Source of the DNA: Mesorhizobium sp. dw_380
GTDB lineage: Bacteria; Pseudomonadota; Alphaproteobacteria; Rhizobiales; Rhizobiaceae
DNA: 55,821 nt
Reading direction: 5' to 3'
Assembly (NCBI RefSeq): GCF_018588885.1
Contig: NZ_JAFFIW010000039.1
Location: 1 to 55,821, forward strand
In this document: positions 7,860-16,807 of the stretch, piece after piece
Position numbering within the stretch: position 1 is the first letter of the stretch
Layout of the letters: each line of letters starts with the position of its first letter
Notes under the pieces: generated by a model
Told to the model about the DNA's origin: nothing
The model's database searches: none
The model's input: only the letters and a program-made list of their open reading frames with translations
Translations under genes and position numbers: made by a program

Positions 7860-10222
7860 AAGCCGACGATGAGCCTACACCGCGCTTCGGCCTGCGCTCC
7901 TTTCGAGCGAAATTCGTATTGGTCGTTGGCGGCGCCGTACTGTTCGACCTCCTTTTGAGCGGTGGTCTGGCGCTTTGGAACGTTCAAAAACTGTCGCGCG
8001 ACGCCACATCGGAAGTCGGTGAGGGCCTGACGACCGCAAACCAGGAGTACATTCGTTCCTATGCCGACTCGACGGCGTTGAGCGTCGACCTGCTGCTCGA
8101 TCGGGTTCATGGCGACGTCAAGGCTCTGGCCGGCGTGCTGCAGGCCCAGATCGACGATCCGACGAGGCAGCAACAGGTCGGAGCGACGCTTTCGCACGAG
8201 GGGCCCGGCTCCGTGAAGGTCGTCTACGACGCGCAGGGCGACTGGGCACAGAACCTGCCGGGCGCGCCTTCCGTGGTCAGTGTCTGGGGCTACCTGCTGG
8301 GCGCCGACCACACTCCGCTGCCGGGCGTTCAAAAGGAAATAGAAGATAGTACCGTGATCGATCTCGTCGCGCCGACTCTCATGGCCAGCGGGTCGTCCAA
8401 GCTGCAGATGTATTATATTGGTCCAAAAGAACGGCCGATCTTCAGGACAGTACCATATACGGACCAGGCACAGACCTTCGACCGGCTCTATCCAGGTCAC
8501 AACAAGGCGGAGTTTTGGGAGTTTTTCTTTCCGGGAATCTATGGGTCATGGCAGCAATGGGCCAAGGATCCAGCCTCGCGTCCGGTTGCTGACGATATCA
8601 CCCAGACAGCGCCCTACACCGATGCGATCACGGGAAAGCTGATCGTCAGCTTTTTCCACCCGCTGTGGACGCGTGATCGCACCGGTATCGCCGGTACGGC
8701 CGGCGCAGACATCACTCTCGATCAGCTCGCGGAAGTCGTCGAACGTGTGAAGATCGCTGAAACCGGGTTCGGCTTCCTCACAATGTCGACTGGCAACGTG
8801 GTGGCGATCAATCCGTCGGGCCAGGCAATCATCGGCCTGAGTTCATCGAACGATGCGGGCAGCCAGGGCGTCACCGGCCTGGAGAGGTCCCTGCGAGGAA
8901 GTACGCAGCCGGCTATCGCGTCGTTGCCTCTCGACCAGAACAATGACGGTGTCATTCAGCATATCATGCTCGACGAGAAGGGCGAACGCGTACCCTACAT
9001 CGTTGTCCTCAAAAGATTGAAGCCGACCAATCTGTGGAGTTCGGGACCGATCAAGTCCGAAACGATGTCGGTCGGGATCGTCGTTCCCGAACGGGAGATC
9101 TATGCGTCCCTCTTCGCCGCGCAGGAGAGCATTTCCCGCGCAACCAATCGCATCCTGCTCTTCCAGATCGCCGCGATCATCGTTTCGCTTCTGATTGTTT
9201 TTGCCGCCGTGCTTGGAATTTCGAAGCGGATCACCGCGGGCCTCAGGGCGCTTGCCAGCGCCGCCCAGCGGCTCCAGTCCAAAGACTATTCAGTCCGTGT
9301 GAGCATTCCAACGCGCGATGAGGTTGGAGCGGCAGGGATAGCTTTCAACCGCATGGCTGAGCAGATAAGCTTTCATACCGAAAACCTGGAGCAACTCGTC
9401 GACGAACGAACCAGAGAGCTCGGGGACGCCAACCAAGAGATTTCCGCACTGAACGAAAAGCTGCAGGACGAGAACGTCCGCCTTGGTGCCGAACTCGCGG
9501 TCGCCAGGCAGATCCAGATGATGGTCCTGCCGAAACAATTCGAACTCGAGGCGATTCCGGGGCTGGAGATCGCAGCCTACATGCGGCCGGCCGACGAGGT
9601 CGGTGGTGATTACTATGACGTCCTTCAGAACGGGTCACGGGTCAAGATCGGCATCGGCGACGTGACCGGTCATGGTCTCGAGAGCGGCGTGCTGATGCTG
9701 ATGGTCCAATCCGTTGCACGTGCGCTGCAGGAGACCAACGAGGAGGATCCGCACCAGTTTCTGGATCGGCTGAACAGAGCGATCTACAAGAACATCGAGC
9801 GGACGAACACCGGCAAGCATCTCTCGCTGGCCTTTCTTGACTTCGAGGATGAGCGGGTAACGCTATCCGGCCAGCATGAGGACGTCCTGGTCGTGCGTGC
9901 GGGTGGGGACATCGAACGTATCGATACGCTGGATCTGGGTCTGCCGGTTGGCCTGGAGAATGACATCTCGAAATTCATTGCCACGCGCGACATCGTGTTC
10001 GGGAGCGGCGACGTGATCGTGCTGCACACAGACGGTGTGACCGAGGCGGAAGACCAAGACAGAGAACTGTTTGGGTTCGAGCGCCTCTGCCAGAGCGCAC
10101 AAAAACGTCACGGCAGCAGCGCCGAGGACATCAAGAGCGGGATCATCGACGATCTGATGGCCCATATCGGGATCCAGAAGATCCACGACGACATCACCCT
10201 CGTGATCATAAGGCACACATAG
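7856..10222 (+). CDS. Membrane sensor HAMP-SpoIIE (PP2C) serine phosphatase, SiaA-like
   Basis: The 788-residue protein starts at the ATG of an ATGA overlap. Domains in order are: a transmembrane helix (~16-40), a large periplasmic sensor region (~45-430, probably dCache), a second transmembrane helix (ILLFQIAAIIVSLLIVFAAVLGI), HAMP (~465-515), a coiled coil, and a C-terminal PPM/SpoIIE phosphatase. The phosphatase has metal motifs GGDYYDV and GIGDVTGHG and the late HTDGVTEAED, all intact. Family members dephosphorylate STAS-domain antagonists. With GHKL kinases and STAS proteins as neighbours it most likely drives such a switch in response to a periplasmic signal, as SiaA does in Pseudomonas. 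Confidence 0.9.
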   Translation: MKADDEPTPRFGLRSFRAKFVLVVGGAVLFDLLLSGGLALWNVQKLSRDATSEVGEGLTTANQEYIRSYADSTALSVDLLLDRVHGDVKALAGVLQAQIDDPTRQQQVGATLSHEGPGSVKVVYDAQGDWAQNLPGAPSVVSVWGYLLGADHTPLPGVQKEIEDSTVIDLVAPTLMASGSSKLQMYYIGPKERPIFRTVPYTDQAQTFDRLYPGHNKAEFWEFFFPGIYGSWQQWAKDPASRPVADDITQTAPYTDAITGKLIVSFFHPLWTRDRTGIAGTAGADITLDQLAEVVERVKIAETGFGFLTMSTGNVVAINPSGQAIIGLSSSNDAGSQGVTGLERSLRGSTQPAIASLPLDQNNDGVIQHIMLDEKGERVPYIVVLKRLKPTNLWSSGPIKSETMSVGIVVPEREIYASLFAAQESISRATNRILLFQIAAIIVSLLIVFAAVLGISKRITAGLRALASAAQRLQSKDYSVRVSIPTRDEVGAAGIAFNRMAEQISFHTENLEQLVDERTRELGDANQEISALNEKLQDENVRLGAELAVARQIQMMVLPKQFELEAIPGLEIAAYMRPADEVGGDYYDVLQNGSRVKIGIGDVTGHGLESGVLMLMVQSVARALQETNEEDPHQFLDRLNRAIYKNIERTNTGKHLSLAFLDFEDERVTLSGQHEDVLVVRAGGDIERIDTLDLGLPVGLENDISKFIATRDIVFGSGDVIVLHTDGVTEAEDQDRELFGFERLCQSAQKRHGSSAEDIKSGIIDDLMAHIGIQKIHDDITLVIIRHT

Positions 10223-10223
10223 G

Positions 10224-10784
10224 ATGACAACGCTGTTCGGTACCCCTGACATTGCAATCGGGATGAAGGAGAGCGCCAGTCGCGTACGGTTGTTCGACGG
10301 ACCTCTCGACCTGAGTTGGCGTCATTGTGCCACGACCGCGGACTTCATCGCCGATCTTTTCGCATTGCGCTTCCAGTCGTCCCGCAATGACTACAGGGAA
10401 GTGCGGCACAACATCGGATATCTGGTCAACGAACTCGTCGAAAATGCCGTCAAGTTTCGCGCGCCGGGTGAGATCGTGATCGAGGCCTCGATGGACTCGG
10501 AGTGCTTCAAGCTCAAGGTGTCGAATGACGTCGGTGGTGAAGATGCGTCTGACTTCCAAAACCTCCTGGCGGATATCACGGTTGGCGACCCCATGGACCT
10601 GCTGATACAGCGAATTGAAGTCAATGCCGCCAACGCCGACGTAGGAGATTCCGGAATTGGATTGCTGACGTTGATGAGCGACTACGGCGCACGCCTGGCT
10701 TGGATATTCAGCGCCGCCGACGAAAGCGATCGGATTTGCGTGGAGACATATGCCTCCATTCCGATCTCGCAAATTCACAACTAA
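10224..10784 (+). CDS. GHKL-type anti-sigma/SiaB-like kinase (slr1658-type)
   Basis: A 186-residue soluble protein with an N-box, GYLVNELVENAVKFR (~60-75), and a G-box-like DSGIGLLTLMSDYGA (~145-160), as in minimal histidine-kinase-like ATPases that phosphorylate STAS proteins on serine. It starts one base after the phosphatase stop and ends directly against the next ATG, so it is part of the same operon. The predicted role is the kinase opposing the PP2C phosphatase. Assignment rests on motifs and gene order; the substrate is inferred. Confidence 0.75.
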   Translation: MTTLFGTPDIAIGMKESASRVRLFDGPLDLSWRHCATTADFIADLFALRFQSSRNDYREVRHNIGYLVNELVENAVKFRAPGEIVIEASMDSECFKLKVSNDVGGEDASDFQNLLADITVGDPMDLLIQRIEVNAANADVGDSGIGLLTLMSDYGARLAWIFSAADESDRICVETYASIPISQIHN

Positions 10785-11141
10785 ATGAAGCGATGCCAGG
10801 CCATGGAAATCAAGACAGACGACTACCGCGTGTGGACTGAAGGAAGCGAAATTTTCTTCGACGGTGCAATGCGGCTTGCCAGTTCCGACGCTGGTGCGCC
10901 TATCACGGCGTTGGCGACCGGTGTTCTTGCCTCGAACCCCGCTTCCATTACGCTCAATCTGAAGGACCTTCACTTTCTCAACTCTTCTGGCATCAACCTG
11001 CTGGCGAAATTTACCATCGAGGTGCGCAAGCATCCCGATGTTCGACTCGTCGTGCGTGGAACGCCCGACATACCCTGGCAGTCGAAATCATTGCCGAATC
11101 TGAAGAAGCTGCATCCTGCCGTGGTGCTTTTGATGGATTGA
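10785..11141 (+). CDS. STAS-like antagonist protein (SiaC/slr1659-like)
   Basis: 118 residues, or 112 if translation starts at ATG 10803 (MEIKTDDYRVW), which resembles the domain start better. The middle segment SITLNLKDLHFLNSSGINLL matches the STAS/anti-anti-sigma core, where the serine after N (NSSG) is the usual phosphorylation site. In partner-switching systems such a protein is phosphorylated by the GHKL kinase and released by the PP2C phosphatase. Its output partner is not identified; candidates are the GGDEF-EAL protein or the STAS-methyltransferase. Confidence 0.75.
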   Translation: MKRCQAMEIKTDDYRVWTEGSEIFFDGAMRLASSDAGAPITALATGVLASNPASITLNLKDLHFLNSSGINLLAKFTIEVRKHPDVRLVVRGTPDIPWQSKSLPNLKKLHPAVVLLMD

Positions 11142-11378
11142 CCAAGGTAGGCTGGCGGCAATCCCTGACAGCAATAAGCCGGTCGGGAACGGTGCAAGAG
11201 CGCCGCGCCGAGCAAGATATGTACGCCAGGACAAGAATTAGGATGCGAAGCCAACGACAAATCGGCCTCGCGCGTGGATGCTTGCAATGGCTTGGCGGGG
11301 GCTCGGCACAGGTGGCAGGCATCATGTTGGGGGATGTCGTGCTGCCTGTGCCGATCAGCCGCCGCCGCGCGGTAAAAG

Positions 11379-11996
11379 GTGGCGTCATTGAGTAAGCGTG
11401 CCAAGGTCAATGGCGGCCGGCTGGAGTTTATTCCGCCGCAGATCCCGACTCCGGTCGAGCGGCTGCCTGAAGATGAGGGATGGGTTCACGAGGCCAATCT
11501 CGACGGCTACCGGACACAGCTCATCATCAATAATGGCGCCGTGCGTCTTTACAGCAAGAATGGCCGTGACTGGACCACGAAATACTGGCCCATCGCACTG
11601 GCCGTCGATCTGCCATGCCGGACTGCCATTCTCGACGGTGAGGTCATTGTGCCGGGCGAACAGGGGGCTCCCGATTGCCCCGCGCTGGAAGCCGCGATCT
11701 GGAACGAGCCGAGCCGGCTGGTGTTCGTCGCGTTCGACATTCTTCATCTCGACGGCCGCGATCTGGCCTCCTTGCCGCTGCTGCAGCGCAAGCATGCGCT
11801 TTGGCAACTGATTGAGCCTGGCCTCGGCAAGATCCAATACAGCGAGCATTTCCAAGGCAGTGCGCTGGCGATCTTCCGCACCGGCGGGAAGATGGGACTC
11901 GAAGGCATCATCTCGAAGCGCGCCGACAGCCGCTACAGGAGCGGACCGTCGGAAACGTGGCTGAAGGCCAAATATTTCGAAGAAGCCGATTTCTGA
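11379..11996 (+). pseudogene. Truncated LigD-like ATP-dependent DNA ligase domain without the catalytic lysine
   Basis: About 205 residues from GTG 11379 (or 202 from TTG 11388). The sequence follows the nucleotidyltransferase core of bacterial NHEJ ligases: HEANLDGYRTQL, LDGEVIV, VFVAFDILHLDGRDL, GLEGIISKRADS and WLKAKYFEEADF. In active ligases the first motif reads K-x-DGxR, and its Lys carries AMP. Here codon 40 is AAT (Asn), bases 11496-11498. The OB-fold and the polymerase and nuclease parts of LigD are missing. Adenylation by the usual mechanism is therefore not expected. It may be a decaying LigD paralogue or a repurposed binding protein. No Ku gene is nearby. Confidence 0.8.
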
Positions 11997-13091
11997 GCAT
12001 CGACGACCGCATCTGGCGCAACCGCAGCTCGGCGTCGGCACATAGCAATGTCCGCTTTGGGTTGATTTGTTTTGAATTTTTCGTGGGCCGCCGCGATAGC
12101 GCCGGATGTGCGCGATTTCACGCGCCTGCGGTCGTTTGGGAAGGTCTCTTGATGGGGGCCAAAGGTCAGCTCGCGCGGTCGGTCTAAGAACTCTCCCGAA
12201 AGGAGTTTGCGATCACCAGCTTGAAGGATCTCACCTCGAAATTTGATAGCCCGCGACAAAGGGCGTTCCGAAGGCGACCGCGATAAAGCTTATGACGTTC
12301 TTGCACCCTTGACCGGAGAAGGCCGGCTCGATGCAGAAGAGTGGAAATCGCACAAGGCCGCTTGCGGTGTTCGCGGGTTTCGCGCCGTCGAGGATGATCT
12401 GATCGGCAGGCTCCGCCGCAGACTGGGAATGGTCTGCTTGGATTTTTCAGGTTCAGTTTTCCGTTGCCAACGATCCTGACGATTTTGCATCAATAGCCTG
12501 TGTTGTGACAAAAAACTTCGGAATCAACCACTTGGCTCGTGTCCAGGGGCACGTCCATCACTATTTGTGATACAAATTGTGAGACCTACTGCGATACAAA
12601 TCTTGTCGCCAAAGACAAATCTTGTCGCCAAAGACAAAACTTCACAACGAATTCAACCACTTAAATGAAAAAAGAATGGTACCGTTGGCTGGGATCATAT
12701 GCCTCGCCAACATGTTGTTTTTACAATGTTTTTTCTGTTTCCCAACTCGATTTGTATCACAATAGGTAGCACAATACGTAGCGCATCTTTGGCTACTTCA
12801 CGGACATGCCGTTGGCGAGACGGCGACAGCGGGACATAGTTCTCACGCAATGTCGACTCACCCGATGATCCGCAACATTTCCGTTGCACCGGGCTGAACA
12901 CTTTTCATCCAGAAAGACTTGGTGAGCACGGAGGAGGTGCGGATCACGTCGATTGGCTTTTTCGCGGGCCCGAATCGTCAAAGTCCCCGTATCGTTCCGT
13001 ACGGTCCCGCGGCGGCCGATGGGCGATGTCTAGTCCGCAGTTTCATGGATACGCAACTACCGATACCGGCCGATCGCAGCAGCGTTGCCGA
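11997..13091. other. 1.1-kb region without a firm gene
   Basis: A short open frame at 12243-12479 (+) contains a plausible helix (TGEGRLDAEEWKSHK), but its start and end look random, so I do not call it a gene. The interval 12569-12782 is A+T-rich, with a long inverted repeat and a tandem repeat (listed separately). The rest shows nothing I can assign. Confidence 0.5.
12569..12782. repeat. MITE-like element bounded by ~34-bp inverted repeats
   Basis: The left arm at 12569-12602 and the reverse complement of 12749-12782 agree at 27 of 34 positions by hand alignment. Both end in a GATACAAATC core. Within the left arm GATACAAAT occurs twice (12569 and 12593). Two full copies of a 19-bp unit, AAATCTTGTCGCCAAAGAC, lie in tandem at 12598-12635. 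The 214-bp span carries no gene and is A+T-rich relative to its surroundings. It could be a non-autonomous transposon remnant or a multi-site operator. I did not find an obvious target-site duplication. Confidence 0.55.
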
Positions 13092-13436
13092 TCAAGATCC
13101 CGATCGGCCTGGTGCGTACTCATTCGACTCGAAGACGTGATGATGAACGCGCCCGGTGAACATTTTCAGCAATTCGCCAGTCACGTCACGGCTCTGAAAC
13201 CGAACGTCGGACTGCAGCGCCCGGCTGCAGGTATCCATGTCCGGATAGCGAATGGCGAGCGCCATGGCGTAGGCAGGCGCACCCTCGTCCCGTGCCGTGC
13301 CATCCAGAACGCGCACCTCCTCGGCTCCGGGAAACTGCGTCCACAGCGGCACCAGCCTTTCCTTGACGAAACGCCGGAATTCTTCCTCTCGTCCGGGGTG
13401 GATTGCACCTTCGAAGAGGGCATAGCGAATGATCAT
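13092..13436 (-). CDS. Small EthD/ABM-like dimeric alpha-beta barrel protein
   Basis: 114 residues starting at ATG 13436, preceded by AGGAAACC; a TTG six bases further upstream is less likely. The layout (MIIRYALFEGAIHPGREEEFRRFV ... YAMALAIRYPDMDTCSRAL) fits the short ferredoxin-like fold of EthD/antibiotic-monooxygenase-like proteins, which often act on sugar or aromatic metabolites. It is the last gene of the ABC-transport transcription unit, after a strong hairpin, and is presumably an accessory isomerase or binding protein of sugar-acid metabolism. The exact function is unknown. Confidence 0.7.
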   Translation of the reverse strand: MIIRYALFEGAIHPGREEEFRRFVKERLVPLWTQFPGAEEVRVLDGTARDEGAPAYAMALAIRYPDMDTCSRALQSDVRFQSRDVTGELLKMFTGRVHHHVFESNEYAPGRSGS

Positions 13437-13531
13437 CGTCAAGGTTTCCTGAGTTTCACGGTGAGGCGGCTGTCGCTCACTGGCGGCATTTCGAAGACTG
13501 AATAATTCGGGATTCGAAGTTGAAGAATGCC

Positions 13532-13566
13532 GCTATGTGGGCGCATTATTTGATGCGCCCGCATAG
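13532..13566 (-). terminator. Strong intercistronic stem-loop after the binding-protein gene
   Basis: CTATG-x-GGGCGCAT, a TATTTG loop and ATGCGCCC-x-CATAG form a 13-pair stem with a single mismatch. It lies just past the stop of the periplasmic binding protein and before the 13436 gene. No U-run follows on the transcribed strand. An mRNA-stabilising or attenuating hairpin, common after binding-protein genes, therefore fits better than full termination. Confidence 0.6.
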
Positions 13567-13574
13567 CTGCGCGC

Positions 13575-14690
13575 CTATTTGCCCCAAATTTTCTTGTATG
13601 CGTCGCGGTAGCCGTTGCCGGGGTCGAAGGCGTTGTTGGGACCGCCGTCGAACTCCACATTGTCGGCCGTCACAACGTGCAGCGGCGATAGATAGCCCGA
13701 CCATTTCTCCCCAGCGATGGCGCGGTTGAGCTCGTCGACCAGTTGCCAGCCCTGCAGGTTGAGCGGCTCGGCGACAGTCACCTTCTGGAACTGGCCGGCG
13801 CGGATGCGCTGATAGGCCGATTCTGAACCGTCGCCGGCGGCGACATTGATCGGCGCGTCGGTGCCGGCCTTGCCGGCCGCGGCAAGCGAAGGTCCCATGA
13901 AGTCGAAATAGAGATCGTTGATCGCGAGCGAATGCGTCCAGGCATCGCCGTATTTCTGCAGCAGCGAAGTGGTGAGCTGCGGCATGCGCTGCGAGGTCTC
14001 GGCGATCGGCGTGTCAACATATTCGAGCACCTTTCCGCCCAACCGCTCGATCTCGGCCTTCATCTTGTCGGCCTTGGCGATGGCGATCGCGTAGGTCGAG
14101 TCGGTGAAGATGACGACGCCGGGCTTGCCCTTGGCGTCGGCATAGGCCCAGTCGGCCGCTGCCGTGGAGACCTGCATGGCGTCGGTCGAGACGTTGGCGA
14201 AGACGCCGCTTTTTTCGTCGGGCCCGATCACCGGGCCGGCATGCCAGGAAACCAGCGGTATGCCGGCGGCCTTCGCCTGTTCCAGGGCCGGCGCCTGCTC
14301 GACGGCGTCGAAGCCGTTGATGACGATGCCATTCGGCTTCAGTGCCATGGCCTGGCCGAAGGCGGCGGTACGGCCACCGATCGAGCCGGCGCCGTCGATC
14401 ACTTTGACCTCCCAGCCGATCGCCTTTGCCGCTTCCTCGACGCCGGTGGTGACACCCAGAATGCCGCCGTTCTTGAGGTCGCCGGCGAGCACGACGATCG
14501 TTTTGCCCGGCTGGGCCTTCGGACCGGTGGTCGGGCCGTCCCAGGCCGTGGCCTTCTGGGCATATTTTTCAACCACTGCCATGGCGTCGGCCATCGCATC
14601 CGCCCGTGCCTGGCCGGCGAACAGGATCGGAGCAGCGATTGTCATGGCCATCAAGGCGACGGATGATTTCAGAAATGTTCTGCGTTGCAT
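13575..14690 (-). CDS. Periplasmic sugar-binding protein of a CUT2 (ribose-type) ABC importer
   Basis: The 371-residue product starts at ATG 14690 after GGGAGG. A Tat/Sec-like signal peptide (MQRRTFLKSSVALMAMTIAAP, cleavage near QARA-DAM) exports it to the periplasm. The mature part is a type 1 periplasmic binding fold: KTIVVLAGDLKNGGILGVTTGVEEAAKA, NGIVINGFD, GVVIFTDSTYAIAIAKADKM, and a C-terminal domain with NVAAGDGSESAYQRI. It delivers substrate to the permease (15732-16787) and ATPase (16808-18304). Context points to a sugar acid or lactone, probably L-idonate or a related aldonate, rather than ribose. That is inference. Confidence 0.9.
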   Translation of the reverse strand: MQRRTFLKSSVALMAMTIAAPILFAGQARADAMADAMAVVEKYAQKATAWDGPTTGPKAQPGKTIVVLAGDLKNGGILGVTTGVEEAAKAIGWEVKVIDGAGSIGGRTAAFGQAMALKPNGIVINGFDAVEQAPALEQAKAAGIPLVSWHAGPVIGPDEKSGVFANVSTDAMQVSTAAADWAYADAKGKPGVVIFTDSTYAIAIAKADKMKAEIERLGGKVLEYVDTPIAETSQRMPQLTTSLLQKYGDAWTHSLAINDLYFDFMGPSLAAAGKAGTDAPINVAAGDGSESAYQRIRAGQFQKVTVAEPLNLQGWQLVDELNRAIAGEKWSGYLSPLHVVTADNVEFDGGPNNAFDPGNGYRDAYKKIWGK

Positions 14691-14770
14691 GTTGGTACCT
14701 CCCTTGGTTTCAGAAAAATTGTCTGGTCTTCCGGAACTCGACTTCCGCAGGTTGTTGCAGGGGCGCCAGG

Positions 14771-15706
14771 TCAATGGCTGATATGCCCCGCCACCGGGCC
14801 CACACCGGCGGGATGCGCGTTGACATAGATGGAATAAAGTGACGTCTGGGCGGTGATGTAGAGGCGGTTGCGCTTCGGACCGCCGAAGCACAGGTTGGAG
14901 ACGATTTCGGGAACGAGGATGCGCCCGATCAGCGTCCCGTCCGGAGCATAGACGCGAACCGCGTCGGCGCTGGAAGCCCAGATGTTGCCACCGCGATCGA
15001 CGCGGAACCCGTCGAAGAATCCTGCCTCGCACTCGGCCAGGGTGCCGCGCGAGCGCAGTGAACGGCCATTCTCGGCGACATCATAGGTCTTGATCGCGCG
15101 CGGCAGGCCCTGGACATGGCTTGCACCGGTATCCGACAAGTAGAGAATGTTCTCGTCTGGTGAAAAAGCCAGGCCGTTCGGCTGCACCAGATCGGTGATG
15201 ACCGCATCCACCTCTCCGGTTGCTTCGTCGAACCGGTAGACTTGGGACCCGCCGATCTCCGGCTCGGCAATCATGCCCTCGTAATTGCTGTCGATGCCGT
15301 AGACCGGATCGGTGAACCAGATCGTCCCATCCGATTTGACGACCACGTCGTTCGGCGAATTGAGGCGCTTGCCGCCGACGGTCCCGACAAGGCGCCGCCA
15401 GCGGCCGTCGTGTTCGAGGCGCGAGACGCAGCGTCCGCCATGCTCGCAGGCGACGACCCTGCCCTCACGATCCAGCGTATGGCCGTTCTGGTTGTTGCAG
15501 TGCGTCTCGAAGACACTGACGGAGCCGTCATCTTCGTCGTAGCGCAGCAGCCGGTCGTTGGGGATGTCCGACCACAGCAAATGCCTGGCGGCCGGAACGT
15601 AGACAGGCCCCTCCGCCCAGCGGCTCCCTGTCCACAGCCGTTCGAGCTTGGCATGCCCGATCGTCAGCTTTCGGAACCGATCGTCCAGAATCTCATAGTC
15701 GCTCAT
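14771..15706 (-). CDS. SMP-30/gluconolactonase family protein
   Basis: 311 residues from ATG 15706 (MSDYEILDDRF). A longer in-frame upstream stretch is low-quality. Family signatures are WAEGPVYVPAARHLLWSDIPNDRLLRYDE (early metal-ligand Glu), LNSPNDVVVKSDGTIWFTDPVYGI (Asn and Asp ligands) and PNGLAFSPDENILYLSDT. These six-bladed propellers hydrolyse aldonolactones such as gluconolactone. In this cluster it would open a lactone to the aldonate used by the dehydrogenases and gluconokinase. It sits between the binding protein and permease genes in the operator-controlled transport operon. It appears cytoplasmic, with no signal peptide. Confidence 0.9.
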   Translation of the reverse strand: MSDYEILDDRFRKLTIGHAKLERLWTGSRWAEGPVYVPAARHLLWSDIPNDRLLRYDEDDGSVSVFETHCNNQNGHTLDREGRVVACEHGGRCVSRLEHDGRWRRLVGTVGGKRLNSPNDVVVKSDGTIWFTDPVYGIDSNYEGMIAEPEIGGSQVYRFDEATGEVDAVITDLVQPNGLAFSPDENILYLSDTGASHVQGLPRAIKTYDVAENGRSLRSRGTLAECEAGFFDGFRVDRGGNIWASSADAVRVYAPDGTLIGRILVPEIVSNLCFGGPKRNRLYITAQTSLYSIYVNAHPAGVGPVAGHISH

Positions 15707-15731
15707 GTCGTGATCCCCGAAGCTTGGCTTA

Positions 15732-16787
15732 TCACTTCGAGGACTGCGCGACAGTCTTGGTCCTGGCCCTGTGGGCGGCGCCGCGCTTGCGCTGGGCGTA
15801 GCCGGCAATGCCGATGGCGACGAGCAGCGTCACGCCGTTGAACAGCGGTTCGACGAAGAACGAACCGCCGAATTGCTGGATGCCGGAAATGCCGACGGCG
15901 AGGATAATGACGCCGGTCATCGTGCCCCAGACATTGACGCGCCCGGGCTTGATGGTGGTCGAGCCGAGAAAGGCGCCGACCAAAGCCGGCAGGAGATATT
16001 CCAACCCGACGCTGGCTTGGCCGATACGAAGCTTGGAGGCGAGGAGCACGCCTGTCAGCGCCGTGAGGAAACCCGAGGAGATGAAGGCCCCGATAACGAA
16101 GCGACGTACCGGAATGCCATTGAGAGCGGCGGCCTTCGGATTGGCGCCGATGGCATAGACGTAGCGGCCGATCGGCAGATACTCGAGGATGATCCAGAGT
16201 GCCGCGGCGATCGCCAGCACATAGAGGCCGGTGATCGGCAGCCCGAATACCATCGTGCCATTGAGGGCGTAAAAGCCGTTGGGCAGCACGCCGACCACCT
16301 GGCGGCCACCTGTGTGCCAGAGCGCCAGCGCATAGAGCACCGTGCCGGTGCCGAGCGTGGCGATGAAAGAGTCGATGCGGGCAACTTCAACCAACAGGCC
16401 ATTGAGGAAGCCGGTTGCGGCCCCGAGAAGCAGCACGATCAACACCGCCAGTGGCCACGGAATGCCGAACATAGTTTGCAGGCTGATGGCAAGGATGTGC
16501 CACAGAACGATACCGTAGCCGACCGTGAGATCAATGCGCCCGGATGCCATTGGGATCATCGCCGCCAGCGACAGAAGCGCGATGATCGCCTTGTCGGAGA
16601 TGATCGAACGCAAGTTGAGCAGCGTCGGAAAGGTGTTCGGCAACAGGATCGAAAACAACAGGATCAGCAACACGGTCAGGATCACCAACCCGTAGACCGG
16701 CAGCAGCCGGATGATCTTCTGCGCCATGGACAAACCCGCCATTTCGCCACGGGTTGGTTCGAGTGCGCTGGATTCGATCGATTGCAT
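15732..16787 (-). CDS. CUT2 ABC transporter permease (RbsC-like)
   Basis: 351 residues, start ATG 16787 with GGGAGCGAG upstream. After a short cytoplasmic N-terminus there are about nine or ten hydrophobic segments. The conserved region is INGIPVRRFVIGAFISSGFLTALTGVL. The pattern LLNLRSIISDKAIIALLSLAAMIPMASGRIDLTVG is typical of the BPD_transp_2/RbsC family. It forms the inner-membrane channel for the adjacent ATPase and binding protein. Only one permease gene is present, so a homodimer is expected. Confidence 0.93.
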   Translation of the reverse strand: MQSIESSALEPTRGEMAGLSMAQKIIRLLPVYGLVILTVLLILLFSILLPNTFPTLLNLRSIISDKAIIALLSLAAMIPMASGRIDLTVGYGIVLWHILAISLQTMFGIPWPLAVLIVLLLGAATGFLNGLLVEVARIDSFIATLGTGTVLYALALWHTGGRQVVGVLPNGFYALNGTMVFGLPITGLYVLAIAAALWIILEYLPIGRYVYAIGANPKAAALNGIPVRRFVIGAFISSGFLTALTGVLLASKLRIGQASVGLEYLLPALVGAFLGSTTIKPGRVNVWGTMTGVIILAVGISGIQQFGGSFFVEPLFNGVTLLVAIGIAGYAQRKRGAAHRARTKTVAQSSK

Positions 16788-16807
16788 GGTGCTCGCTCCC
16801 AGAAAAG

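Noticed and set aside
11138..11395. 85-residue frame between the STAS gene and the ligase fragment
   Set aside because: Arg/Ser-rich translation without a ribosome-binding site; it overlaps both flanking genes and looks non-coding.
12243..12479. Short plus-strand frame as a gene
   Set aside because: Only a ~30-residue stretch looks protein-like; the start lacks a ribosome-binding site and the ends look random.
12598..12635. Tandem 19-bp units as a CRISPR array
   Set aside because: Only two directly abutting copies without spacers and no cas genes.
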